Positions 37,059-49,150 of a stretch of 64,000 bases of DNA are shown here, piece after piece; position 1 is the first letter of the stretch, and each line of letters starts with the position of its first letter. The position numbers and the translations under genes are program-made. The stretch lies in the NCBI GenBank assembly GCA_039881145.1, contig JAYKKI010000032.1:11399501-11463500 (forward strand), given 5' to 3'. Under the pieces are notes generated by a model. The model did not search any database. It was not told the DNA's origin and saw nothing but the letters and a program-made list of their open reading frames with translations. The stretch is from Druceiella hillmani (Eukaryota > Arthropoda > Insecta > Lepidoptera > Hepialidae).

Positions 37059-37167
37059 GCTTACAGTCCACCTGAAGATGTTGTAATACATACAGAAACC
37101 TAGATCATGGTAAAAAACTTAAAGAATGTAGAAATAATACTACATCACGTAGTTTCATTTAATTGTG
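37059..37167 (+). mobile_element. Hammerhead-type short element, copy 4
   Basis: Half element flanked by the 12-bp duplication AAAGATATATTT (37047-37058 and 37168-37179). The cleavage triplet region reads AGATC instead of AGGTC and stem II is damaged, so the ribozyme fold is degenerate. The homologous site near 29750 in copy 3 is empty. Confidence 0.8.
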
Positions 37168-38269
37168 AAAGATATATTTTTGCAAAGCATGCATATGGTA
37201 AAAAATATTAATACTTGTAAATAAAATAATGGGCATATTTTTATCATCAAATGTTTCTGTGCCTACGGGACACTTATAGCGCGAATTCTACTCGCAATTA
37301 GTAGATTTTATTTTATGAAAACTTACTAAAAATTGTTACTTTGTTCAGAACTGTATGTTTATCTGTAGCTCGTTCTATGTAGATCAGTGTTTATGTGAAA
37401 TGTAAGTTAATAGGAATGCAGCAATAAGAGAATGCTAAGAGGTAATTTCTACGATACCGGTGACGGTGAGGACCGGTGACGGTGTAAAGAACCAGAATAT
37501 AAGAAATTATCACAAGTCGAATATGAACAATGAGGGTAAGTTGCCTTTATGAAAAACCGAACATTTTTTTCTGTGTATAACATAATCTTGTTATTGCAAC
37601 ATAATACAAAACTATACAATTAAGACGCAAAATCATACTTTTTAGCATATGTACTAAATAAATTTAAAAGGCCTTTCAATATCTCTTCTTTTTAACCGGA
37701 GAAAAAATTAATTTCACGAAATTTTTTTTGACGACATAATTTTTTACATTCTTACGCATTACATATTTGTTAGTCGATCAGTCTACATATATTAATAAAA
37801 TACAAGTTGCCTTCCAACAATATTGGGATTTTTTGTTCTTCTGTAAATATTTCATACTTTAAATATAAGAATGGTTGGACGAAAATAAAAAAAAATTGTT
37901 AAATTATTAATTAAATTAAAGAAAATGTGTGGTACGTAACACAAATTTATGACGTAAATAAAAAAAAATACTATAACTCGTGAATAACATACTTTCATGT
38001 TAGATATTCTAATTACATAAATTTTACAGTTTTTTAAAGGTCTTTTGGAGTATTGTTACTCTTTCACAGGTTAATGTACTATTAGAGTTAATTCGAATTA
38101 AAAAACCACTTTGTAAACAATTTGACTGTTCCCAATTGAAACTTCTTAGCGATGTAAGTCCTTTTATATTAAATAAGTACAAGTCGTAATAAACCAGATT
38201 CAACACACCCGGAAACGGAACATCGTAAAACTGTCATTAAGTTTTAAATACTTGAACAGTTTGTTTCAG

Positions 38270-38418
38270 TCGCACACTATATTACGACACTTTGTTCCGC
38301 CAAAGCTCGAGTTCGTTCAAAGATTGACCTAATTGCGACACTTCGTTCCACCAAATCTCTATTTGATACAGCTCGCATCCAGATTGTCTACAGGCGAAGG
38401 GTTATTTAACACTGCTTG
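38270..38418 (+). other. 149-nt candidate exon, copy 4
   Basis: Bounded by TTTGTTTCAG and GTGAGT (38419-38424). The frame from 38272 is open for 45 codons to a TAA nine bases before the donor, like copies 3 and 5. Differences from copy 3 include conservative changes (E to D, V to I, K to R) and no indel. Function unknown. Confidence 0.45.
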
Positions 38419-38740
38419 GTGAGTTCTGTTTTTATGTGTACTAATTCTAGCTCAAAGTCAGTTTATTTCTTTTACTACTGAAAATTGTATCTTTAAAGCG
38501 CAATGGCTATTAAAGTTGAATTTATTGTCGCATAGCAAAGTAATAACTTTCTTAAAGTATAATAGTACATTCAGCTACGCGGAATCATTTGCAGAATATG
38601 AAATAATTATGATTATTTATACTAAAAGTAAGGTTGTAAAGAAACAAAAAATGAAAAATTAAGTTAATTATATATAATTGGAATTATACTCAGATGATGA
38701 GAGGTGATAATGAGAGGTGTATGTAGGATCTCAATTGCTT

Positions 38741-38825
<85 letters not shown>
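38741..38825. repeat. (AT)n microsatellite, unit copy 4
   Basis: AT run with one ACAT and one AATA interruption at the shared position after the first block. Confidence 0.95.
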
Positions 38826-38827
<2 letters not shown>

Positions 38828-39106
38828 TTAATTAAGCGCCGCAAATTTCAATAAATGGGTTAATATAGATATTAAATTCATCGTAAGTTCGTGACATTCG
38901 TCTAACATAGAATAGAATAGTAACATAGAACAATAAATATGTTACAGGAAATGAAAACGAAAATATAAACCTTTTTACAAAAAAAATTTACTACACAGAA
39001 CGGAATTACATTACGTTTTTAACTGACATGACATGACATCTAAATAAAATAAAATAGCATTTTCTGGTTTTTCTTGAAATGACTGTGTTCATGTGAAAAC
39101 TGTTTT

Positions 39107-39170
39107 CATTGCAACTTAAAACTCATTCATTTCCAACTTAAAACTCAGTCATTTCCAACTTAAAATTCAA
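39107..39170. repeat. Three-unit minisatellite, copy 4
   Basis: Homologue of 32658-32722, with units of the same length and a substitution (AAAATTCA) in the last one. Confidence 0.9.
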
Positions 39171-39892
39171 TAAAACTTATTCACCTTTTTCTTCTTTCTA
39201 AGTTCAAGTAAGGTCATGCTAACAAATGAAATGCTTGTGAATTATTTTTTGGTACGGCATGAAAATTACAAGCCTGAAGATAATTTCAAAGAACTTTAAT
39301 TAGAATCATAATTAACAATTTCATAATTTGAATCATTTTATTTTATCATTGCCTTGTGACGTATTTACATTTAAAACTGTTTAACGTTTTATTTAACTTT
39401 ATTATGAATTAATATTGTTTTGAACTTTTCTTTTCTTTTGGTAGAAGGAAAAACAATTACAATGAAAGAAACCTTTTACACCACAAAACATGACTCAAAA
39501 ATAAAATGTTCTCATGAGTATTTTCCAAAAGTGCTAACGTTCCAAAAAAAATATTTTTCCTAATTGATAGAAATAACTATTTTTTTATTTATATAACAAT
39601 TTTTAATAACTTCCAAAAATAAATTCATGTTGCTTATAATAAGGTAATCTCGTGTTGTTAAAAATATTTTCGAAGCTTGTTTTAGAATGGTAATGTGAAA
39701 ATTGTGAAGACAAATCAACAACACTCATAGAAATGTTTAATTCAGAACAAATCTACATAAAATGTAAGTTATGATGGCAGAACTTAAACTTTAAAACAAA
39801 ATTATGTTACAATTTAAAACAAAAGCTGCCTAAGTTCACATTAAAGCGTGAATAGACTATGAAAAGAGAAGGAGCTGCGTGAGGCTACAACT

Positions 39893-39946
39893 TTTATTTC
39901 CTCATGTAGATCCTATCCGCGGATAGGATCTACATGTGGAAATAAA
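39893..39946. repeat. 54-bp near-perfect palindrome, copy 4
   Basis: Homologue of the palindrome at 33426, here with a single arm mismatch, centred on CCGCGG at 39917-39922. Confidence 0.9.
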
Positions 39947-40656
39947 CATTGGATATTCTAATTAGATCTTTTGTTATTTTTAAGGTTATGACAAATTTGT
40001 TGTCATGTTCTTTATACCATATATTACAATTTGTAACATGGCATTTTGTAAATATTACGTTTAAATTATAAAATTTGTTGTAAATCATATCGAAAGCTGC
40101 TAGTAAGATTGATATCAGTGACGTGAGTACGCAATAGATCAGGTAATAGACTACGTATTAACATGATATTAACTCGTCTCCCGTGAGATTCATCTTTTGG
40201 TCTGTGTCCTAACGTGCTAAACAATTTTCTACCACTAGCCATTTAATATCATTTATCAGATAACATTAATGGAAGCGAATAAACATCAGTCTTAATTTGC
40301 GACACACTTTGATAGAAAATATTTATCTACTTTTATTCTTATTAACTAATCATGTAATGCAGTTAACAAATAATTTTAACTAACTTAAACACACATTTCC
40401 CCTTCTGGCGCTTTTACTAGAAATCAAGATAGGATTTCCAGTAAAAACGTTAACAGAATTTGAATATCACAATGAAAATAAAATAAATTTCCATTTCAAT
40501 TATTGAAACTGAAAAGGAATGAGCTATAAAAATAGAAACTGAATACAATACTTTGTGACTTACGCAAAGTAAATAAGTCTGGAAAATGTAAAAGGAAACT
40601 TTTACAGATGACGATAAAAGCCACCATTACGCAAATGTCACGTTTAATCAATGCTC

Positions 40657-40700
40657 GCCTCACCATTTTCTTTTATACTGTATTTTCTTTTCAGGTAAGT
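40657..40700 (+). other. Recursive-splice-site-like core 8
   Basis: TTTTCTTTTCAG ends at 40694 and GTAAGT follows at 40695-40700. The core is nearly identical to core 7. Confidence 0.5.
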
Positions 40701-40729
40701 TTTGCAATATTGACGCGATAACGTGAATT

Positions 40730-41588
40730 TTGAATAGAGATCGCACTACGAGTTTTCCGTATATACTTAGACATTTATAAACATTTAATGCTACCTACAT
40801 AATATTCCTAATAATCCGATGACAAAATTTGAATTTATTAGAACGAAAATATATTGCCTTTTATGTCCTTCAAAGGCGCATTGTTAAAAATATTTTTATG
40901 TGATATAACTACAATTTAACCATCTTCAAATTTTTCCCTTCACTTCTGCTGCGAGATCTTACTTTTCGCCAATTTCATGAGTTCTATTTGATTGTGTTGA
41001 CTTAGAAGCTTGATTTTTACAGCTCCAAGGGACGGTTGATTAACTTAAGTATTTGAAATTAATTTCAACTGAATACCTCTACGCTTTCTTGAGAAAAAGG
41101 GTCTTGACCGACCAACAGACGGATAACGAAGTGATCCATTAGGGGTTTCTTTTTTCCTTTTGAGGTACAAAACCCTAAAAATGTATAAACAATTAAAATA
41201 GTACTCGTTACGCAAAGTCGATTGAAATTATTTTATCAATTGTCGATTGAAGTTTTGCTTTATCTCATGTGCGTTTATAGACCGCAGTATAAAAATAAAA
41301 TAAAACCACCATTATCATATAAATTTCCATATTTTAAAGCTGTTATATCCATATTAATTATCCGTAATTCGATTACAATTATAGGTAAAAGTTATTTTTT
41401 TTTTTTTAAAATGAGACAAGAAAAATGCTAGAGATGTAAGTTATATCAATCTTGGAATGTGCACCTATTTAAAAAGGATCCAGTTGTTTATAGATGCACC
41501 CCTATTTAAGTAAATTATATATATTAAATCATTCTGTAATGTCTATGTATTAAATGAGACTTCCAACTGGAGCAAGTACCTACAAAAT
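40730..41588 (+). repeat. Junction block leading into unit copy 5
   Basis: Closely matches 34300-35175, including the reverse interspersed-repeat relic (40910-41180), which is intact across the Helitron target site seen in copy 2. No gene is present. Confidence 0.72.
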
Positions 41589-43161
41589 TTCACGTCGATA
41601 CGTTTTAAATTGCAGAATCAATGAGGCTGTGAAGGATGGATAGCCACATGGATTTTTCATAACTATAAGTTAATAATTTCACTAGAGAAAACTACAAAAA
41701 AAAACAAATTACTCGTATATTAGCGTATTTTGCAACACTTTTTTAAGTGGTAAGTAAACTTTACGAATAATTTGTTAATCATTCGAGATGAGTTTTTAAA
41801 CTAAGAAATAGTTATAATGGTTAAAACGATTCATGATTTTCTATTGTTAGGTACACTATCTATACTATATATTCCTATCAACAAAAAATATAGATAGAAA
41901 CATTAATTACGCCGTATTAATAAATTAAGTAATAATTAAGTTAACTCTTCAATGCGCTGCATATGCGTCCCTTTGATCTCATATAAAGCGCATTACAGAG
42001 TTTTTTTTATGCTGGAAGTTTCAGTTTTCTAATAATATATAAATCCAGAGGATAATAAAATATAGATATCGAATTACTTAGTAATACTTTAACTTGAAAA
42101 TGTGCGGACTACTTATCCCATATTTCTTAAAACACCCACTTGGAGAAGCGACGAAATAAAGAAATATTTGCGTTCTTTTTCACATGTTCTAATTTCCAGG
42201 CATATATAACTCGTGTATTATCCAAATACAACAATTTCAATTTATTAATTAACTCTAGCATTACAGCATTAAAAGTTCTCAAATAATTTGATTATGTAAT
42301 CAAATAAAATCCAATCAGTAACAATAAAAGGTTCCAGCTCCAAAATATTTCGTGAACATTTTTCACGTGCCATTAAGATGATAAAATACTAATTCATTCA
42401 GTAATATGTGTTAATAAAAAAGTGGAAAAATTAATCAAATTCAGCAAGTTTCCTCGATATACTCTTGGATGATATAAAACTCTAGGAATGATTTCACTAT
42501 GCACCGAATAACATTCTATCGGGACGATATATTATTAAAAAGAATTGAACATAGAAGTATTACCATCTACTAGGTCTTCTTATTATTTTTTTTTTGTAAG
42601 TGAAATCGCTATTGAAAAAGAAATGTTTATTTAACTGAATATTTAAATCTAAACTTAATAAAGAAATATAACGTTATTTTAGAAATAAACCTTTGCTATA
42701 AATTTCTGAGTAATTAACTTTCGAAACATTAAACACGAAAGCATGCAGGAGTTATTTGTAGGCCAGATAGCTTTCAAGTGACGCAGGTAAATTTTTATTA
42801 GAAAAGTTTTGCAAATTTTTGGGACAGACCGCATGTAAGCCACAATACGTGATATAAATTTCATTGAATAAAGTTTCAGGGTTCTAAGTCGAGAATAATG
42901 GACTTACAGGGAAAAAGTACCTGCTACTTCGTTTACTTCAGCTTAAGTTTGTTTCGCTGATGATATTTATATCTGCTACATTATCTGCATATAGATACAT
43001 ATTCTTATATGTCAACTGTTGTACTATTATTATGTAAAATATTAGGTTAACAGGAAAATGGTTTAAAAATAATTATGAATAAAAACCACATGCTAAACAT
43101 GAGTAGAAATATAAAGGTTTCATATGAACTTAGACATCCCTAGTCATTTAAAAGTTTATGG

Positions 43162-43207
43162 CATTGTCACTAAACTCCATAAATAGTTATGGAGTTTAGT
43201 GACAATG
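43162..43207. repeat. Perfect 21-bp hairpin private to copy 5
   Basis: The arms 43162-43182 and 43187-43207 are exact reverse complements around a 4-base ATAG loop. The other units have only the left arm (for example near 2110), so the right arm was added by copying the left arm in reverse. Confidence 0.92.
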
Positions 43208-43422
43208 TATTACAATATTAATATTATTTTTTATGTGTAAATATATTGCATAGTATATTTTCATTCAAAAACTTGAAGATTTATAATCATAACCATAATT
43301 TTCCAATAAATTTTACGTTAAATTTTTACCGTTGATATGGAAATTATGGGAAAAGCAGTATTATTAAAAGTTTACGGAAACTTTAACAGAACACTATTTT
43401 TAAACTTGTTAAAGATATATTT

Positions 43423-43529
43423 GCTTACAGCCCACCTGAAGATGTTGTAATACAACGAAACCTAGATCATGGTAAAGAACTTAAAGAAAGTAGAAATAAT
43501 ACTACATCACGTAGTTTTATTTAATTGTG
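43423..43529 (+). mobile_element. Hammerhead-type short element, copy 5
   Basis: Same insertion as 37059-37167, with the AAAGATATATTT duplication at 43411-43422 and 43530-43541. Stem II of the ribozyme-like fold is intact, but the cleavage triplet is ATC. Confidence 0.8.
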
Positions 43530-44666
43530 AAAGATATATTTTTGCAAAGCTACTAGTAAATAAAATAATGGACATATTTTTATCATCAAATGTTTCTGTG
43601 CCTACTGGACACTTATAGCGCGAATTCTACTCGCAATTAGTAGGTTTCATTTTATTAAAACTTACTTTATTATTACTTTGTTTAGAAACGTTCTCTGTAT
43701 CCATATTCTGTATGTTTATCTGTAGCTCGTTCTATGTGGATGTGTTTATGTGAAACGTAAGGTAATAGGAATGCAGTAATAAGAGAATGCTAAGAGGTAA
43801 TTTCTACAATACCATATCTATGCATGTATTTAGCATCGTTATATAGCGTATAAGGAGGACCGGTGACGCTGTAAAGAACCAGAATATAAGAAATGATCAC
43901 AAGTCGAATATGAACAATGAGGGCAAGATGCCTTTGTGAAAAACCTAACATTTTTTTCTTTGTATAACATAATCTTGTTATCGCAACATAATACAAAACT
44001 ATGCAATTAAGACGCAAAATCATACTTTTTAGCATATGTACTAAATAAATTTAAAAGGCCTTTCAATATCTCTTCTTTTTAACCGGGGAAAAAACATCAC
44101 GCAGCAAAGGGCTAAATAAATTTCACAAATTTTTTTTTTGACGAAATAATTTTTTACATTCTTACGCATTTCATCAGTCTATCTATATTAATAAAATACA
44201 AGTTGCCTTCCAACAATACTGGGATTTTTTGTTCTTCTGTAAATATTTCATACTTTAAATATAAGAATGGTTGGACGAAAATAAAAAAAAATTGTTAAAT
44301 TATTAATTAAATTAAAGAAAATGTATGGTACGTAACGCAAATTTATGACGTAAATAAAAAAAATTACTATAACTCGTGAATAAAATACTTTCATGTTAGG
44401 TATTCTAATTAAATAAATTTTACAGTTTTTTAAAGGTCTTTTGGAGTATTGTTACTCTTTCACAGGTTAATATGCTATTGGAGTTAATTCGAATTAAAAA
44501 ACCACTTTTGTAAACGATTTGACTGTTCCCAATTGAAACTTCTTAGCGATGTAAGTCCTTTTATAGTAAATAAGTACAAGTCGTAATAAAACAGATTCAA
44601 CACGCCCGGAAGCGGAACATCGTAAAACTGTCATTAAGTTTTAAATACTTGAACAGTTTGTTTCAG

Positions 44667-44815
44667 TCGCAGACAATATTACGACACTTTGTTCCGCGAA
44701 ACCTCGAGTTCGTTCAAAGATTGACCTAATTGCGACACTTCGTTCCACCAAATCTCTATTTGATACAGCTCGCATCCAGATTGTCTACAGGCGAAGGGTT
44801 ATTTAACACTGCTTG
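44667..44815 (+). other. 149-nt candidate exon, copy 5
   Basis: Bounded by TTTGTTTCAG (ending 44666) and GTGAGT (44816-44821). The frame from 44669 is open for 45 codons to TAA. The start is more diverged than in copy 4 (CAGACAATATT), but length and frame are unchanged. Function unknown. Confidence 0.45.
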
Positions 44816-45153
44816 GTGAGTTCTGTTTTTATGTGTACTAATTCTAGCTTAAAGTCAGTTTATTTATTTTACTACGGAAAATTGTATCATTAAAGCGCAA
44901 TGGCTATTAAAGTTGAATTTATTATCGCATAGCAAAGTAATAATTTTCTTAAAGTATAATCAGGATAACTCGTGCGGTCATCATAGTACATTACGCTACG
45001 CGGAATCATTGGCAGAATATGAAATAATTATGATTATTTGTACTAAAAGTAAGGTTGTAAAGAAACAAAAAAAAAATTAAGTTAATTATATATAATTGGA
45101 ATTATACTCAGATGATGAGAGGTGATAATGAGTGGAGTATGTACTATCTCAAT

Positions 45154-45158
<5 letters not shown>

Positions 45159-45206
<48 letters not shown>
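45159..45206. repeat. (AT)n microsatellite, unit copy 5
   Basis: Pure TA run at the shared position, followed by AAGTTAATTAAGCGCCGC as in copy 4. Confidence 0.95.
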
Positions 45207-45208
<2 letters not shown>

Positions 45209-45455
45209 TTAATTAAGCGCCGCAAATTTCAATAAATGGGTTAATATAGATATTAAATTCATCGTAAGTTCGTGACATTCGGGTAACATAGAATGTTACA
45301 GGAAATGAAAACGAAAATATAAACCTTTTTACAAAAAAAAATTACTACACAGAACGGAATTACATTTCGTTGTTAACTGCACACATGACATCTAAAAAAA
45401 ATAAAATGCATTTTCTGGTTTTTCTTGAAATGACTGTTTATGTAAAAACTGTTTT

Positions 45456-45520
45456 CATTGCAACTTAAAACTCATTCATTTCCAACTTAAAACTCAGTCA
45501 TTTCCAATTTAAAACTCAAT
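45456..45520. repeat. Three-unit minisatellite, copy 5
   Basis: Homologue of 32658-32722 and 39107-39170, with the same three units. Confidence 0.9.
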
Positions 45521-47065
45521 AAAACTTATTCACCTTTTTCTTCTTTCTAAGTTGAAGTAAGGTCATGCTAACAAATGAAACGCTTGGGAATTATTTGTTG
45601 GTACGGCATGAAAATTACAAGCTTGAAGATAATTTCAAAGAACTTTAATTAGAATCATAATTAACAATTTCATAATTTGAATCATTTTATTTTATCATTG
45701 CCTTGTGACGTGTTTACATTTAAAACTTTTTAACATTTTATTCAACTTTATTATGAATCAATATTGTTTTGAACTTTTTTTTTCTTTTGGTAGAAGGAAA
45801 AACAATTACAATGAAAGAAACCTTTTACACCACAAAACATGACTCAAAAATAAAATTTTCTCATGATTATTTTCTAAAAGCGCTAAGGTTTTTAAAGATA
45901 TTTTTCTTAATTGATAGGCAACAGCTATTTTTTTATTTATATAACAATTTTTAATAACTTCCAAAAATAAACTCATGTTACTACCGATAATAAGGTAATT
46001 TCGTGTTGTTAAAAATATCTTCGTAGTTTGTTTTAGAATGGCAAGATGAAAATCGTAAAGACAAATTAGCACCACTCATAGAAATATTTAGTTACGAACA
46101 AATCTACATAAAATGTAAGTTATGATGGCAGAACTTAAATTTGTTACAATTTAAAACAAAAGCTGTCCAAGTTTACATTAAAGCGTGCGTAGGTTATGAA
46201 AAGAGAGGGAGCTGCGTGAGGCGAGAACGTTTATTTCCTCATGTAGATACTATCCGCGGTTTCATGTGAATTCCTAATTAGATAAATTGCGTTTCTTATG
46301 GATATTCTAATTAAAACTTTTGTTGCTTTTAAGGATATGACAGATTTATTGTCATCTTCTTTATACTTTTCAATAGTGTGTGTTTCGATACCACTGAAAA
46401 CAATTATTGTTTAGAGCAAGGCCATGAACACGGAAAAACTTCTACAAAAATCATAAGAAAGGAATATTAAACGTTACTATTTGATTTATATTGCACCATT
46501 TAACATTTTGCACTTATTTTTTGACATGTGTATTTTTATTTAACCTATGTACTTCAAATTGATATGAAAAAATTAAATTTTTCTCGATTTTATATCGGCA
46601 CGAAGGTATTCGAAAAAAATATGTAGTAAGTAAACGTATAAACCATGTAAAGATTTAATCAAAGATTGTATTTAGAATTGTCAAAAGTTAGTGTTATTAT
46701 ATAGTTTGAAAAATATTAAAAAAAATAGATTAAAAAGTAGTCCTGAAATGATAAAGATGACTTAACAGAAGCTTGCACCAATACACGACCACGGAGTAAT
46801 AACAAATACTGGCCTATCACTTCAAAATAAAGAATAATTTGAAAATATATTTCTCATTGAGCTTGAATAATAATAGAATGGCAATAAAACGAAAAAGAGA
46901 CGTGGGAAATAAGAAATCGAAATTCCAGAAAAAGTAGGTCACATCCGGTCAGGTTTACAAAACCTTATAGAACTATGCGTTGATGAGGTGATTCTTGAGA
47001 GCATCAGAATGGCGTCTTCTCCCTCATCTGCCTTAACTCATAAACTTTGTCAATTTGGTTGAATT

Positions 47066-47191
47066 TCATCTCCGGTTCCTGGACACAAGACCTCCAATCA
47101 GTTGTTATAAGAAAAAAGAGTCCAGCGAATTCTGTAATTTTGAATAATAATTGTCGAAATCGGCTGGCAGATTTTTAGTGAGTAACAACAT
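47066..47191 (-). pseudogene. Decayed coding relic, unit copy 5
   Basis: Minus-strand homologue of 5133-5258. It reads DFDNYYSKLQNSLDSFFL, then an in-frame TAA, then QLIGGLVSRNRR in the same frame. Frame is kept across the block, but the stop makes it non-functional as it stands. Confidence 0.42.
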
Positions 47192-47561
47192 AGAATATGA
47201 CGTACAACTTATATATTCTGCTCTCGCAATTTATTCACACCGGTTTTATACATTTTGTGTGAATATCTTGTATTAAATTTCAAAACTAAGAAAGTAGAAA
47301 ATACAAAAGAAGTAAAAACCGAGACGAAAGTTTGCAGCAAAGATTGAAAAAAGACTGCATGGTGCATATCAGGAATGAAAAAACAAGCAGTAAAATATTA
47401 TTAGAAGTTTATCCGTCTTATATTTCTTAAAGCTTGGTGAAAAATAATTTTTCAGAAAATTATCTTTGAAAGCTTTGAACGATCCAGGAAACTATAGTCA
47501 AAGCATCAATTGTATTACATTACGTCCGATATACTACTGAGTCCCTTTTTGCTGGCGTTAC

Positions 47562-47945
47562 TGAATATTCTATTTATCTGAATTCAACAAAAGGTGTGAA
47601 TTATAAAAAATGAATTGAAAAATATTGGGCGTATTTTCGAAAATTATAATTTTATCAACAGGCAAATCAAAAATTGAATTCTACTTGTTTGACGATTTTG
47701 AATTGTTTTTTAGGGTTCCGTATCATAAAAGGAAGAAAGAAACCCTCATAAGATCAGTCAGTCGAGACCCTTTTTCTCAGGAAAGTTAGAGGTATCAAGT
47801 ATATAAAAAAAGCGCCTAAGTTAACGCAATAAAAAAACTAAAACTGCTATTTATGCCGCATATTTTGACACTCAAGTAAATCTTAACCTATAGGGTACTT
47901 TTCGTTGACCTACAATCGTAAATTTTTATACCGAAAGGAAGGTCT
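47562..47945 (+). mobile_element. Interspersed repeat, single unit (copy 5)
   Basis: Single, somewhat shortened unit of the family at 5672-7165, with GAATATTCTATTTATCTGAA at the start and a TTTCGTTGACCTACAATC end. It has no coding domain. Confidence 0.62.
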
Positions 47946-48433
47946 TTTAGCACAAGTAAAGAAAAAAAACCAAAATTGGTAATTTATAGTTATGTTTTGA
48001 AATACGCCCGATGATTTTACGCCTATGAAAGATATGATAGACAATATATCGCATTGGGTAAATTAATATTCGTAAATAGTTCGATAGGAATAATATGTAG
48101 TAAAAATATTTATCAGTACTCATATGCATAAGAAACTCTTGCAGTACAAATTCTAGGCGTGATTAACAGGTTTTCTCTCCTTCTTCAGTAGTTTTTACTA
48201 AAGATCAAGACATTATATCCAGCAAAAACGTAAGCTCAATTTGTACATCACAATGCCAATGAAATAAATTTCCATTTCAATTAATGAAAGCGGAAAGGAA
48301 TGACTCACAAGAATAATACATGGAATACTTAGTTACTTGTACAAAGTAAATAAGTCTAGAAAATGTACAAGGAAGCTTTTATGGATGGCGATAAAAGCCA
48401 CCATTACGCAAACGTCACGTTTAATCAATGCTG

Positions 48434-48477
48434 GCCTCACCATTTCCTTTTATGCTGTATTTCCTTTTCAGGTAAGT
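48434..48477 (+). other. Recursive-splice-site-like core 9
   Basis: TTTCCTTTTCAG ends at 48471 and GTAAGT follows at 48472-48477. This is the last core of the array. Confidence 0.5.
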
Positions 48478-48789
48478 ATTGCAATATTGAGGCGGTAACA
48501 TAAACGTTGAATAGCAGCTACGGACGTACAATATTAATTTTAACTCTGGAAAATTCGTCGTTTCAAAAAGGTCTAATTAAAAAGGAATATTCTTTACCAT
48601 CATCCGCAAGGATTAATTTCATTCTGCAATTTATAAATAAAAAGAGAGGTATTAAAAATAAAAATAGAACTCGTTAGACAAAGTCAATTAAAATGGACTG
48701 AACAAATTAATGTTTTAGTTGTATTTCGTCTCCTATATTGGAAAAATAAAAAATGATGTCTTCAATTTGATAAACTTTTATAATTTGAA

Positions 48790-48793
<4 letters not shown>

Positions 48794-48829
<36 letters not shown>
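48794..48829. repeat. (AT)n microsatellite near array end
   Basis: Pure AT run in the truncated junction block after core 9. Confidence 0.93.
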
Positions 48830-48832
<3 letters not shown>

Positions 48833-48870
48833 TTAAATACATAATAATTAAGACTTAAATTAGCAGCAAG

Positions 48871-49150
48871 TATATGCAGAATTTCACGTTGATCTGTTTT
48901 TAATTTCTGAGACTATGAGGCTGTAACGGATCGCCAGACGAATGAATATGACATAATTACAAGGTTTGACAAAAGAAAACCATAAAGAGTGTTCTCATAG
49001 ATTAACGTTTTTTGCAACACCTCCATTTAAATATATACTGTTTACGGACAACTGGAAAATTCTTCGAGTTGATGTTTCAACTCGATTATACCACTTAATT
49101 TCTTATTAATTATTAATGATTTGATGTCGTAAAATGACCTCTATAAGTAA
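48871..49150 (+). repeat. Truncated sixth unit start; right end of the array
   Basis: The sequence matches the first about 260 bases of a unit in diverged form: an AGGCTGTAACGGATC phrase, a later GTTTTTTGCAACAC phrase and an ATGATTTGATGTCGTAAAAT phrase follow in the same order as at positions 30-260. Homology fades at about 49150, after which the DNA is single-copy within the window. This marks the right boundary of the array. Confidence 0.7.

Larger units (their letters stand above)
35176..41588 (+). repeat. Tandem array, major unit copy 4
   Basis: Fourth unit, about 6.4 kb, the most compact form: first block, 149-nt candidate exon, (AT)n run, shared block with a 21-22 bp minisatellite and a 54-bp palindrome, core 8, junction block. 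By eye it is the closest relative of copy 5, differing by scattered substitutions and small indels, which suggests a recent duplication of this pair. It has no private large insertion and no intact gene. Confidence 0.85.
41589..48870 (+). repeat. Tandem array, major unit copy 5
   Basis: Fifth unit. Its first 4.6 kb closely match copy 4. After 46420 it instead resembles copies 1 and 2: it has the second half of their middle block, the coding relic (47066-47191), a single interspersed-repeat unit (47562-47945) and core 9. It is therefore a mosaic of the compact and long unit types, as expected from unequal exchange between units. Segment 46880-47040 begins like the copy 2 segment at 22450 and then becomes unique. 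No intact gene is seen. Confidence 0.82.

Noticed and set aside
1..49150. CRISPR or satellite array
   Set aside because: The repeat units are kilobases long, diverged and nested, with no short regular repeats separated by spacers and no prokaryotic genes.
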